Notes: generated by a model not told the origin, from the letters alone. A stretch of 64,000 nt of DNA from Paraburkholderia fungorum (GCF_900099835.1 NZ_FNKP01000003.1:806001-870000), one strand, 5' to 3'. Counted from the first letter of the stretch, positions 21,701 to 29,002 are shown. Made by a program: numbers and translations.

Positions 21701-22098
21701 AGACGCTGGGGGGACAGTCGCCGCGTTACGCAGAGCTGATTGCCGCCGACACCCGCCCCGACGCCGACCCCGGCGCGGTATTGCGCGCCGAACTGGCCGA
21801 GGTGCCCGCCGTCGAGCGCTTCACCGTGCTGGCGAGCCTGGTCGCGTCGTTGATCGCCGACGAACTGGAAACCGATGCCGAAGCTATTCCAGTGGATCGG
21901 CCGATCCTCGATCTGGGCGTCGATTCGTTGATGGCGACCGAGATCCAGGCGCTGCTTGGACGCGACCTCGGCATCAGCGTATCGGTGCTCGAGATTCTCG
22001 ACGACCTGACGATCCGCGCGATCGTCGACAAGGCGCTGAATGCGTTCGGATGGGGCGAGCAAGGCGATGCCGCTGCGGCAGAAGTTCAGGCCGCGTGA
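15757..22098 (+). CDS. Single-module type I polyketide synthase (KS-AT-DH-psiER-KR-ACP), no thioesterase
   Basis: A 2113-residue multidomain enzyme. Ketosynthase, 3-425: Cys178 in DTACSSS, His313 in HGTGT, His353 in NIGHLEAGAG. Acyltransferase, about 539-865: Ser631 in GHSVGEV; the specificity site reads VPYHS (His734) rather than the textbook HAFH or YASH. Dehydratase, about 895-1190: His929 in HIVSGTSIMP and Asp1095 in LDACFQ. Then a ketoreductase structural subdomain and, at about 1417-1690, an enoylreductase-like domain whose nucleotide-binding glycine loop is replaced by VEADELG (1559-1565). Ketoreductase: GGLGGFG at 1752, Ser1881, Tyr1894. Acyl carrier: Ser2057 in GVDSLMA. No methyltransferase or release domain. 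It probably works iteratively and hands the acyl chain to the next enzyme. The start could also be the ATG at 15763. Confidence 0.93.
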   Translation: MHMRDIAVVGMACRLPGGLDDPDSLLAALRERVVTAGPIPADRWDSARYYSADESVKGKAYVNQANFLTQDVRSMDADFFDLPARVAENLDPQQRLLLELIWEAFENAGLDLPAHAGSKVGVYVGGFMLDHMVTLMQVANRTRHNANTAAGMMMTMLANRLSYAFDLRGPSLSIDTACSSSLVAFSYACRDIWSGDCDMAVVGGANVMTRPEFSIGMSKGQFLSRDGQCKSFDARGDGYGRGEGGGIVLLKTLEKALADGDTILATVAGAGVNSDGRTPGISMPSVQAQSQLIREVCERFEIDSNAVRYVECHGTGTAVGDPLEAASIGSVYGAGRHGDDRVVLGSIKSNIGHLEAGAGVVGVIKAVLSLIHREAFPLGNLQTPHPGIAFDELGVRLADASIPLAEPNEPFLVAVNSFGYGGTNAHVVLRSAPQGTREAAVAASARPAGFPLYLPLSTRSPAALKALAQRYADCLSKPGAQVADLLHSAALHRAPLNHRAVVLGADARELLDALAALQQGEKSDKVVTGQQLSPGQQLPVWVFTGMGPQWWAMGQELYRDEPAYRAAVDEADQIFQRIAGFSILVEMLKSEAESQITRTIHAQSANFMIQWGIVAVLRAAGVTPGAVMGHSVGEVTAACVSGALSLPDALRVCYERSRLQATTAGSGSMLAVGLDREAVATLLKPFEGRVEIAAINGPTTLTLSGETAAIEALAVELAAREVFHRVLNVEVPYHSYLMEPILAELASSLDGIVAREPQVPLYSTVTGRRAEGPSFGATYWPKNVRQPVAFADAVQALLDDGFTTFVEVGPHPVLSSALRDCAKARAKEIRLVETLRRNEAERARLHRTVAQVFASGCEIDWTLLNGEGHVTALPNYPWQRERAWLETDRAIYQRVSPTDRPMLGCEQYPAHDVWVNDLEHDGLAYLKDHIVSGTSIMPAAGYVETLLEIAALLHPDAPGWRLNDVEIRAPLVISSDRAIDYVSSYERGTNRATIRSVESGKTGEGQLHLTGGVGALQSAEIRHVDLEALKAALSNEQDPAVFYRELSRIGLQYGAKFQSVRSLRLAPQGGRVLALIERDAALRSDGYHAQPVMLDACFQVLVSMLDDNESTFLPTGFRELRLLVPALPDRYWCDAVQVSATPRHVDADLTIMDDAGRVLAVIRGLRVTASSAKVERTDAYGDPVKLQMPRYEWSDAGRLSEPKRLGHWLIVEDRATAALADRLTAGLEAFGARVCARLSTASSLSIQRERMTVRPDSNDDISTALQAAGALHGVVFVHGANAKLDGADPTGSGALLLMHAVTRHLAGLPVSERPRAYVLTRDAFNVIDGDAPVQPAQTALNGFARVAFNELEGLRFTTIDVPATETDHDIDAAILELLCDAPEDEVAIRRGRRFFSHLVASPVLSQPRIEPVALTANRAVQVRSLGEHEEGAGSVKLIEIARLPLSDDEIELKTESVALTMRALRTTNGDTLDQNFVEVIATVHAVGAAVSDLRVGQRVYGLVPADFASHLRGPRSTFHLVELADDTNAAPLLLVAAREAVAERLVEQADLDRHARVLVEADELGLSISSALRRRGIQTTVLTRPGTVAPKLTADCKLIEAGCDALEAAVAEVTQGRGFDAIVAPMGAWADTFGWRSLAAGGVLIDTDPHAGAFTLPQSASSIVRADLSVLTQRAGRFAEALSRAVSCAGTSEIVAPDSLSVSIVDLATRKFALPDSDLPLIVHFDDASTALQVRVHEAITFAPDATYLITGGLGGFGQKTAHWMAERGARHLVLAGRSGADTPERSAFVADLRQRGVTVVCVKCDLAHEGQVRDLFATIAASAPPLRGVFHAAAVIIDQPIAELNPQDLLDVMRSKAESARLLHELTREMTLDHFVLYSSIANLVGNSRQASYVAANGFLDGLAWRRRAMGLPAISINWGAIADVGVVTRDAKLEQFMRYMGLRGMESAEALSWLERAMLRDVTQLGVTLITNWSEWSRYETLGGQSPRYAELIAADTRPDADPGAVLRAELAEVPAVERFTVLASLVASLIADELETDAEAIPVDRPILDLGVDSLMATEIQALLGRDLGISVSVLEILDDLTIRAIVDKALNAFGWGEQGDAAAAEVQAA

Positions 22099-22136
22099 TA
22101 TCGGCCCGCGTCTGAAACAATCAAGGAGTGTCGAAT

Positions 22137-23486
22137 ATGACTGCTGAAACGCACGTCGAGCGTCTGCGAGCCAGGCTGCTCGGCAAACAGGGCGGCGCAG
22201 CCGCGTCGGGCGACGACGCGCCGATGGCGCGGGCCGCTTCCGCCAGGGTCGCGGTGGGCCCCGAGCATTACGACTTCGCGCAGTTTCCCGAACTGCGCGA
22301 GTACGCGAACACGCGCTGGTACTACGACAAGCAGGGCTACGAGTGGAACATGTTCCGCGAGCATGTCGGCGTGGCCAGCGCGGAAGTCGAAGTCGCCGGA
22401 CGACGGGTGATCAATTTTTCGTCGTACAACTACCTCGATCTGTCGGGCGATCCGCGTGTGCAGGCCGCAGCGAAACAGGCCATCGACGACTTCGGCACGT
22501 CGACCGGGTCGGGGCGGATCATCATGGGCGAGATTCCTGTCTTCAACGAGTTCGAGCGGGAACTCGCGGACATGCTCGGCGTCGAGGACGCGGTGCTCGG
22601 CGTCAGCGGTTATGGCACCAACGTCGCGGCAATCGGCTATCTCGCGCGCAAGCAGGACCTCGTGCTGTACGACGAACTGGTTCACAACAGCATGCTGGTC
22701 GGCGCCAAACTGAGCGGCGCGCGCCGCTTCGCGTTCCCGCACAACGATTGCGATGCGCTGGAGCGGTTGCTGGTCGAGCATCGCGGCAACTTCGAGCGCG
22801 TGCTGATCCTGACCGAAGGCGTGTTCAGCATGGACGGCGATATTCCCGATATCCCGCGAATGATCGAGATCAAGAAGCGGCATCGCGCGCTACTCATGGT
22901 CGACGAAGCGCACTCGATGGGCGTGATCGGTCCGCGAGGACTCGGCGTGGTCGATCACTTCGGTTTGAACAGCGCGGATATCGACGTGCACTATGCGTCG
23001 ATGAGCAAAGCGTTCGCGACGATCGGCGGCTACATTGCCGGCCGCCGCGAGTTGGTCACGATGCTCAAATACTACGCGCCGGGGCTTGGCCTCTATATCG
23101 CCTCGCCGATGCCGGCGAACGCCGCGGCTGGCCTGGCCGCGTTGCGCATCATGCGCGCCGAGCCGGAGCGCGCGCGCCGCGTGGTGGAGAACGCCAACTA
23201 CTTCCGCGAGCAGGCGGCGCGCGCGTCCCTGAATGTCGGGGCGAGTGCGGGGTCGGCGGTGATTCCGGTGATGTTGCCCGACGCGGAAATGGCGCTGTGG
23301 ATGGCCGCGCGGATGTTCGACAACAACATCTTCACGTTCCCGATGATTTTCCCCGTAGTGCCGCGCGACGCCGCGCGCCTGCGCTTCTTCGTCAACACGG
23401 CCCATACGCGTGAACAGATCGATCGCACGATTCGTCTGCTTGCTGAACTGAAGGCTAACGCGCCGGCGAGCAAGGGGCTGTTTTGA
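22137..23486 (+). CDS. Alpha-oxoamine synthase family PLP enzyme (AONS/serine palmitoyltransferase-like)
   Basis: A 449-residue fold-type I PLP enzyme; the ATG at 22137 follows AAGGAG by 8 bases. Family motifs are intact: FSSYNYLDLSGDP, FGTSTGSGRIIMGE, the cofactor-binding DEAHSMGVIGPRGLGV (Asp256, His259) and the PLP lysine Lys291 in SMSKAFATIGGY. Members join an acyl thioester to an amino acid (glycine, serine or alanine) with loss of CO2, giving an alpha-amino ketone. It lies directly behind a polyketide synthase that has no thioesterase. The natural reading is that it takes the acyl chain from the carrier domain and releases it as an amino ketone, as in fumonisin or sphinganine-type chemistry. 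Residues 1-45 are an extra, low-complexity N-terminus. A biotin-pathway role (BioF) is unlikely here. Confidence 0.9.
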   Translation: MTAETHVERLRARLLGKQGGAAASGDDAPMARAASARVAVGPEHYDFAQFPELREYANTRWYYDKQGYEWNMFREHVGVASAEVEVAGRRVINFSSYNYLDLSGDPRVQAAAKQAIDDFGTSTGSGRIIMGEIPVFNEFERELADMLGVEDAVLGVSGYGTNVAAIGYLARKQDLVLYDELVHNSMLVGAKLSGARRFAFPHNDCDALERLLVEHRGNFERVLILTEGVFSMDGDIPDIPRMIEIKKRHRALLMVDEAHSMGVIGPRGLGVVDHFGLNSADIDVHYASMSKAFATIGGYIAGRRELVTMLKYYAPGLGLYIASPMPANAAAGLAALRIMRAEPERARRVVENANYFREQAARASLNVGASAGSAVIPVMLPDAEMALWMAARMFDNNIFTFPMIFPVVPRDAARLRFFVNTAHTREQIDRTIRLLAELKANAPASKGLF

Positions 23487-24517
23487 AGCAGATTCGCTTT
23501 GATGTTTTCGGTCCGCCGTCGCACGCGGCGCGCTGCTGCGAGGTGCCGTCGCCGGGCCAGCCATCGGCGTGGGAAGTGCTGGTCGATGTCGAAGCCTGCG
23601 CGATCAACCCGGCCGACCTGGCGAGACTCGCGGGGCGCTACGGCGAGTTGCCGAAGCTCCCTGCCACCCTCGGTCTCGATGCGGTCGGGCGGATCGTCGC
23701 TTGTGGCTCCTCGGTGGCGGACCTCGCCGTGGGCGACCGCGTCATTCTGATCAGTAACGACAACTGGTGTCAGCAGCGCCGTCTCGCCGCGTCGCAGGTG
23801 TTCAAGGTTGCGCCCGAACTCGACGTGCTGCAGCTTGCGGCACTCAAGGTGGGCGCGTGCACGGCGCTAGAACTGGTGCGCCGTCACGCCGCCCTGGAGC
23901 GGGGCGCATGGATCGTGCAGACAGCGCCGTTGTCGAGCGTCGGGCGCGCGGTGATGCAGATCGCGCGGCACGACGGCCTGCGCACGCTGAACATCGTGCG
24001 GCGTCCTGACGCGATCGACGAAGTGAAAGCGGCTGGCGGTGATGCCGCCATCGTCGATGGTCCGGATCTGGTCAAGGCTGCCCGGGACGTCATGGGCAGC
24101 GCGCCGGCGATGCTTGCGCTCGACGCGGTCGGCGGCAATGGCGTTGCGAGGCTCGCCCAGCTACTCGAGCGCGGCGGCACGATCGTCAACTACGGCATGT
24201 TGTCCGGCAAGCCGATCGAACTCGGCTGCGACGAAGTCATTTTCGGCGGCATCAATCTGAAGGGCTTCTGGTTGACCCAATGGCTATCGCGCATGACGCA
24301 AGTACAGCGCAACACACTGATCGCGGAGGCGGTCGGTTTGCTGAGCCTCGGCGTTCTCCACGCAGAAATTGCAGCGACCTATCCGCTCGATGCCATCGGC
24401 AACGCGTTGCGTCATGTGGACGAACCGGGCCGTCGCGGCAAGGTTTTTCTGCTGCCGAACGGACCCATCGAGCGGCACAGCACGTCGCCTGTCGATGCTG
24501 TCGCCGCCCATCGTTAA
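23483..24517 (+). CDS. MECR/ETR-like 2-enoyl-thioester reductase (MDR superfamily)
   Basis: A 344-residue medium-chain reductase without zinc ligands. The segment GRYGELPKLPATLGLDAVG around Tyr53 and the nucleotide-binding stretch TAPLSSVGRAVMQIA followed by LRTLNIVRR match the mitochondrial/bacterial enoyl-thioester reductase group better than plain quinone reductases. It starts with TTG inside the stop of the preceding gene (TTGA overlap), so translation is coupled. Because the enoylreductase domain of the synthase has lost its NADPH loop, this enzyme may reduce the enoyl intermediate in trans, as stand-alone reductases do for some fungal synthases. Reduction of the amino-ketone product is a less likely alternative. 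Confidence 0.78.
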   Translation: MKQIRFDVFGPPSHAARCCEVPSPGQPSAWEVLVDVEACAINPADLARLAGRYGELPKLPATLGLDAVGRIVACGSSVADLAVGDRVILISNDNWCQQRRLAASQVFKVAPELDVLQLAALKVGACTALELVRRHAALERGAWIVQTAPLSSVGRAVMQIARHDGLRTLNIVRRPDAIDEVKAAGGDAAIVDGPDLVKAARDVMGSAPAMLALDAVGGNGVARLAQLLERGGTIVNYGMLSGKPIELGCDEVIFGGINLKGFWLTQWLSRMTQVQRNTLIAEAVGLLSLGVLHAEIAATYPLDAIGNALRHVDEPGRRGKVFLLPNGPIERHSTSPVDAVAAHR

Positions 24518-24532
24518 AGAATCGGAATATCC

Positions 24533-25270
24533 ATGAGTATCGATCTGCATGAATCCGCGCCGCACGATGCGGACGCCGGGCACGTAGCCGCGCGCGCCGC
24601 GCCGGTTGCACGCCTGATCGGCGTGAGCAGGACATATGGCGATGTGCATGCGCTTGCCGACATCAACCTGGACGTCCAGGCCGGCGAGATGCTGGCGATT
24701 GTCGGGCCATCCGGCAGCGGCAAGACCACACTGCTGAACCTTATCGGCCTGCTCGACAAACCGTCGGCGGGCGAGATCCAGGTGTTGGGTGAATCGACGG
24801 CGCGCCTGAGTCCGGTGGAATACGCGAAGCGCCGGCAATCGTCGATTGGCTTCGTATTCCAGAGCTACAACCTGATCCCCGTACTCGATGCAGTCGACAA
24901 CGTGTTGCTGCCGCTGCGCCTCGCCGGTCGCACGAGCCATGCGCAGAATGCACGCGCTCGCGAACTGCTCGACGAAGTCGGACTGCAGGGGCATCACCAC
25001 AAACGCCCGGACCAGATGAGCGGCGGGCAACGTCAGCGTGTCGCGATCGCGCGTGCGTTGATCACCGAGCCTCGCCTGGTTATCGCCGATGAGCCGACCG
25101 CCAGCCTCGACACCGACAACACACGAGCGGCGATGCAACTGTTCCAGCGACTCAACCGGACGCACGGCGCGACCTTCGTTTTTTCGACCCACGACGAGCG
25201 CGCGTTGCGCTATATGAGCCGGTCCATACGCCTATGCGACGGACGGCTGCCAGATGGAGAAGAACTCTGA
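24533..25270 (+). CDS. LolD/MacB-type ABC transporter ATPase
   Basis: A 245-residue nucleotide-binding subunit: Walker A GPSGSGKTT at 58-66, the LolD-like Q-loop region SIGFVFQSYNLIPVLDAVDN, the signature MSGGQRQRV and Walker B LVIADEPTASLD, ending with the switch histidine in FSTHDERAL. This subgroup powers mechanotransmitting transporters (LolCDE, MacB, FtsEX) that act on periplasmic or membrane-embedded cargo rather than importing solutes. It has a 25-residue N-terminal extension. Its stop overlaps the start of the permease gene by one base. Context suggests it drives extraction of the pathway product from the inner membrane. Confidence 0.88.
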   Translation: MSIDLHESAPHDADAGHVAARAAPVARLIGVSRTYGDVHALADINLDVQAGEMLAIVGPSGSGKTTLLNLIGLLDKPSAGEIQVLGESTARLSPVEYAKRRQSSIGFVFQSYNLIPVLDAVDNVLLPLRLAGRTSHAQNARARELLDEVGLQGHHHKRPDQMSGGQRQRVAIARALITEPRLVIADEPTASLDTDNTRAAMQLFQRLNRTHGATFVFSTHDERALRYMSRSIRLCDGRLPDGEEL

Positions 25271-26448
25271 TGCATTCGCTTGTTCTCGCGCTCAAGAACG
25301 CGTTCAGAAACCGCCGTCGCAGTTTTGTCACGCTGGCCGCAATTGCCCTCGGGCTCGCCGCGATCAATCTGTTTAGCGGTTATATCGCCAATGTTTATGC
25401 AGGGCTTGAACAGCAGGCCGTGATGGGCGAACGGCTTGGACATCTGACGATCTTCAAACGGGGCTTCGAGCTGGAAGGCAAGCTCCATCCAAAGCGCTTT
25501 CTGTTTTCGCCAGAAGAAACGAAGAAAATCGACGCGCTTATTTTGCGTGAGCCGGGCACGAAACTGGTGTCGCCGCGGCTCAGTCTGAACGGGCTGATTT
25601 CGAATGGCAACGCGTCGACGGTATTCATTGGCGAGGGCATTGTTGCCGACCATAACGACAAACTCGGCGCGGCTCTCGAAGGCGATTCGGGCGGTCACCT
25701 CGATCCGCATAGCGATGCTGGCGTTGCCGTGTCGTCTGATCTCGCGAAGCTGCTCGACCTTAAAAAGGGCGAGACCTTCAGCCTGCTAGCTTCGACTATC
25801 GACGGCCAGGCCAACGCGGTCGATGCGGATGTCGTCGATATTTTCAACACCGGCAGCGCGGGCACGAATGACAAATATGTGCTGACCACGCTCGCGCTCG
25901 CGCAGTCGCTGATGAATACCGAGCAGGTGAAGCTGCAACTGAGCCATCGTCTGCGGGCTGCAGGATTCGATGTCGAGATCAGAACATGGCAGGAAATGTC
26001 GAGCTTCTACACGCAGGTGAAGGGCCTCTTCGACATGATCTTCTCGTTCATTGCAAGCATCGTTCTCGTGATCTCCGCGATGAGTGTGGCGAACACGATG
26101 TCGATGGCGGTGATCGAGCGCACCCGTGAAATCGGCACGCTGCGCGCGCTGGGTCTGACTAACGCGGGGGTGGTCAGGCTGTTTGCATTCGAAGGATTCT
26201 GGATCGCGCTGCTCGGCTGTCTATTGGGTCTGATCGTCACGATCATCGCCGCGCTTTGTATTAACGCCTCTGGCATCGGCTATATGCCGCCCAATTCATC
26301 CGATCGCGTGCTGCTCCAGGTCGACCTCGACTGGATTCGTATGGGTGGCATCGCGCTGGCAGTGAGCTTCTTTGCTGTGCTGTGCGCCGCCTATCCGGCG
26401 TATCGCGCGACGCGCGTCGAAGTGGTCGATGCATTGAGCTTCGTTTAA
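25270..26448 (+). CDS. LolC/E-like FtsX-domain ABC permease
   Basis: A 392-residue membrane protein whose ATG overlaps the ATPase stop (TGATG). One membrane helix near the N-terminus (FVTLAAIALGLAAINLFSGYIA) is followed by a periplasmic domain of about 230 residues and three C-terminal helices, the FtsX arrangement. The conserved cytoplasmic stretch VIERTREIGTLRALG between helices 2 and 3 is present. The protein would dimerise with itself, since only one permease gene is present. LolCDE-type pumps lift lipidated cargo out of the inner membrane and pass it to a LolA carrier. A LolA-like gene follows next, which supports a lipid-export role. Confidence 0.85.
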   Translation: MHSLVLALKNAFRNRRRSFVTLAAIALGLAAINLFSGYIANVYAGLEQQAVMGERLGHLTIFKRGFELEGKLHPKRFLFSPEETKKIDALILREPGTKLVSPRLSLNGLISNGNASTVFIGEGIVADHNDKLGAALEGDSGGHLDPHSDAGVAVSSDLAKLLDLKKGETFSLLASTIDGQANAVDADVVDIFNTGSAGTNDKYVLTTLALAQSLMNTEQVKLQLSHRLRAAGFDVEIRTWQEMSSFYTQVKGLFDMIFSFIASIVLVISAMSVANTMSMAVIERTREIGTLRALGLTNAGVVRLFAFEGFWIALLGCLLGLIVTIIAALCINASGIGYMPPNSSDRVLLQVDLDWIRMGGIALAVSFFAVLCAAYPAYRATRVEVVDALSFV

Positions 26449-26492
26449 GCGGCTGGGTCGCTTCAATTGTTTCTTTATCAGGTATGACGTTT

Positions 26493-27269
26493 ATGCAGCT
26501 CTTAAAGAAGACCGCTTTTCTGCTGGCTTCGCTGGTGCTCGCCAGTGCAACTTACGCGGCCGGTTCACCAGCCAATTCAACATCGACGCCGGACGCGACG
26601 CAGATCGTGGCGGCCAGCGATCGCGCTCGCGGCGGCGGCCTCAATGGCGTGCAATGGACCATCGACATTACGGGCCAGGATTCGGGCGGACCGATCGACA
26701 AGCGTACGTATGTTGTCCGCGCAAGCGGTGAAGACAGTCTCGCCGAGGCCACCTATCCGCCGCGCGAAGCGGGTGGCCGTCTGTTGCAGAACGGACGCAG
26801 CATGTGGTTCGGCAAGTCGACGCTGACCAAGCCTGTCTCCATTTCGACGCGACAGAAAATGGTGGGCCCTGCATCGAATGGCGACATTGCGTCCACCAAC
26901 TACGCGAAGGATTACGACGCCACGTTGCTCCGTATCGAGCAGGTGAACGGTGAAAACGCGTACGTGCTCGATCTGGTCGCGAAGAGCAAGTTCGTGACCT
27001 ACGACCGGATCGTCTACTACGTGTCCATGTCGCGCCTCGTGCCGCTCAAGGCCGAGTTTTACACCGTATCGGGGAAGATCTTCAAAACGGCTTCGTTCGA
27101 AATGGGGAACCGACTCGATATCGACGGCGCTGTGCAGCCGTTTGTCAGCAAGATGAGTATTCAGGACGCTATCGACAAGTCGAACTTCTCGTTGCTGCAA
27201 TACAGCGAAGTCACCACGAAGAAATTCGGCGCGGATATGTTCAACCTCGGCTCACTCAATCGCCCCTGA
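26493..27269 (+). CDS. LolA-like outer-membrane lipoprotein-sorting protein
   Basis: A 258-residue exported protein. The ATG at 26493 is preferred to 26484 because only it has a usable AGG spacing. The signal peptide runs to about residue 22 (LLASLVLASATYAA). The mature protein has the half-barrel LolA-like pattern: a stretch with YVVRASGEDSLAEATYPPREAGGR, then SISTRQKMVG and YAKDYDATLLRIEQVNGENAYVLDLVAK, with RLVPLKAEFYTVSGKIFKTASF near the end. This PF17131-type group is often encoded beside lipid-handling transporters. It probably carries a hydrophobic product across the periplasm. It is exported and not lipidated, as the signal has no lipobox. Confidence 0.8.
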   Translation: MQLLKKTAFLLASLVLASATYAAGSPANSTSTPDATQIVAASDRARGGGLNGVQWTIDITGQDSGGPIDKRTYVVRASGEDSLAEATYPPREAGGRLLQNGRSMWFGKSTLTKPVSISTRQKMVGPASNGDIASTNYAKDYDATLLRIEQVNGENAYVLDLVAKSKFVTYDRIVYYVSMSRLVPLKAEFYTVSGKIFKTASFEMGNRLDIDGAVQPFVSKMSIQDAIDKSNFSLLQYSEVTTKKFGADMFNLGSLNRP

Positions 27270-27287
27270 TCGCAGGCTATCGAAGTC

Positions 27288-28646
27288 ATGCATCTGAAAA
27301 GGGCGAAGGGACGGCCGCGCAAGCAGCCGGTCGGAACGACGCGTGTCGCGCTTGGCCTGCTTCGCACGCTCGCGCTGATATCGACCGTTATGCCGGATTC
27401 GGTGCGGGCTGCCGACGCGCAGGATGACGACGCGTCGTCGGGCCGCTTCACGTTGCGTCAACATACGCAACTGGTCGGCTACGCGTCGGCGTACGTCGTC
27501 AATACGCGCTCGCTTGCCAATCCGAATAACCAGATCGCGAAGCTGCCCACAACGCAGGCGCAATTCGCTCCTCGGGTGGACCTGACATTGACGGTCGATC
27601 CGTGTTATCTGCAACTGAAGCCGCGTGGCTTTTTCGTCTGGCAAGGCAATACGCCTGGCGCGAGCGGCACGTCGACCGACGCTTACCTCAATGAAGGGCG
27701 TCTGTCATGTCAGGCGGGTCCGGTCAATGTCGAGGTTGGCCGCAGCGTACTGCTTTGGGGCAGTTCGATCATGCTGTCGCCGAGTAACCCTTTTTTCGCG
27801 GAAACGGGCAAGACCGATCCGGTCAGGGAGTTGCTTGGTCGCGACATCGTGCGCGTGAGCGCGCAGATCAACCCGTCGTGGAGCGTTGAAGCGATCAGCA
27901 ACTTCCACGTGGATACACGCGATACGACAAAAGAAAACTTCTCTCCCGTGACGGCGCTCAAGGTCAACTGGACCGGCGATTCGGCGTCGGCGAGCGCGCT
28001 GGTGTCGCATCGCGATAACGGGGTGGACCGGATCGGCGCATATGGAACATGGACGGCGTCGGATGCGCTGCTGTTCTATGGCGACGCGTCGTTGGGGCGT
28101 GGGCGTAATGCGTTATTCGCCGTACAGCAGCCCCAGGCACCGGCAGGTTGGACCTTCCTGCAAAATCAGACACGCGACAGTTCGCTTCGCACGAGTGCGC
28201 TGCTCGGCGCGAGTTACACGTTTATCTCGGGTTGGACCCAAACTCTCGAACTGCTCTACAACGGCGATGGGTACAGCAGTGGTGAACGGCGTTCTTATCA
28301 GAATGCGATTCAGTCCGGCAATACGGCGCTTGCAGCAGGTAATGCAGCGGCGGCAGGTTTGCTCGGGCAATCCCTTAACCCGCAGCAGAGTCTCCTCGGG
28401 CAACGTTACGCGCTGGTTCAATTGGGCCGTACGGATCTGTTCAACAAGCTCGATGTAACGCTACGGTACATGCAGGCATTCGACGCGCCACGAGGCGGTA
28501 ATCTGGCATTGTCGGTCAACTACAAATTGAGCCCGACAGCGGAACTGTTTGCATACGGGCAATGGAATGTGGGGAATTCGCAGTCCGAGTTTGCCCAGCT
28601 CTACCGGTTCTCCGTGATAAGTGGTTTGCGGTACTACTGGAATTGA
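27288..28646 (+). CDS. Outer-membrane beta-barrel protein of the polyketide/export operon
   Basis: A 452-residue protein with an export signal ending near VRAAD. The rest is a series of alternating polar/aromatic strands (VDLTLTVDPCYLQLKPRGFF, GPVNVEVGRSVLLWGSS, LGASYTFISGWTQTLELLYNG, LDVTLRYMQAF) closing with SVISGLRYYWN, as expected for an outer-membrane barrel. The stretch VEVGRSVLLWGSS resembles the DUF1302-type barrels that pair with LolA/LolB-like proteins and lipid transporters; I cannot confirm the family. It follows the LolA-like gene by 18 bases and is the last gene of the operon. It is the likely outer-membrane acceptor or exit point for the product. Confidence 0.75.
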   Translation: MHLKRAKGRPRKQPVGTTRVALGLLRTLALISTVMPDSVRAADAQDDDASSGRFTLRQHTQLVGYASAYVVNTRSLANPNNQIAKLPTTQAQFAPRVDLTLTVDPCYLQLKPRGFFVWQGNTPGASGTSTDAYLNEGRLSCQAGPVNVEVGRSVLLWGSSIMLSPSNPFFAETGKTDPVRELLGRDIVRVSAQINPSWSVEAISNFHVDTRDTTKENFSPVTALKVNWTGDSASASALVSHRDNGVDRIGAYGTWTASDALLFYGDASLGRGRNALFAVQQPQAPAGWTFLQNQTRDSSLRTSALLGASYTFISGWTQTLELLYNGDGYSSGERRSYQNAIQSGNTALAAGNAAAAGLLGQSLNPQQSLLGQRYALVQLGRTDLFNKLDVTLRYMQAFDAPRGGNLALSVNYKLSPTAELFAYGQWNVGNSQSEFAQLYRFSVISGLRYYWN

Positions 28647-29002
28647 CATCAAGGGGATTGGCGAAAACCCGTGCATCGCGCAGCGGTTCTCTCATGCGGA
28701 TTCGTCGGAAATAATGGGCTTGGAAATATGGAAAAAGGCTCTAGACTTTATTTCGTGCCCTTTTCTTCGCTGTTTTTCCGGAGTTGAATCGGGCGCTGCA
28801 GCAACTAGCCGGGCCAGCATGGAGATAGATTGTTTCTTAGCCCATGTCGGATGCAGCGCTATTCAGACAGACCCGGTGAGAGACCACGAAAGGAGACACG
28901 GCCCGACATCACTCAAAGAAAATGTTTCTGCTCACCAGATCGATGCCGCCGAATGTGCCCGGTGGCGGATCGCAGGAGAACACAACTTCCACGGAGTAAG
29001 CG
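28647..29002. other. Intergenic region after the polyketide operon
   Basis: About 355 bases without a gene I can support. A possible promoter for the next small genes is TTGGAA (28720-28725) with TAGACT (28742-28747) at 16-base spacing, a weak match. No terminator hairpin for the upstream operon was recognised. Confidence 0.3.

Noticed and set aside
20323..22062. A long minus-strand frame opposite the end of the polyketide synthase
   Set aside because: Antisense to the ketoreductase and carrier domains; Arg/Gln/His-rich composition and no start signal.
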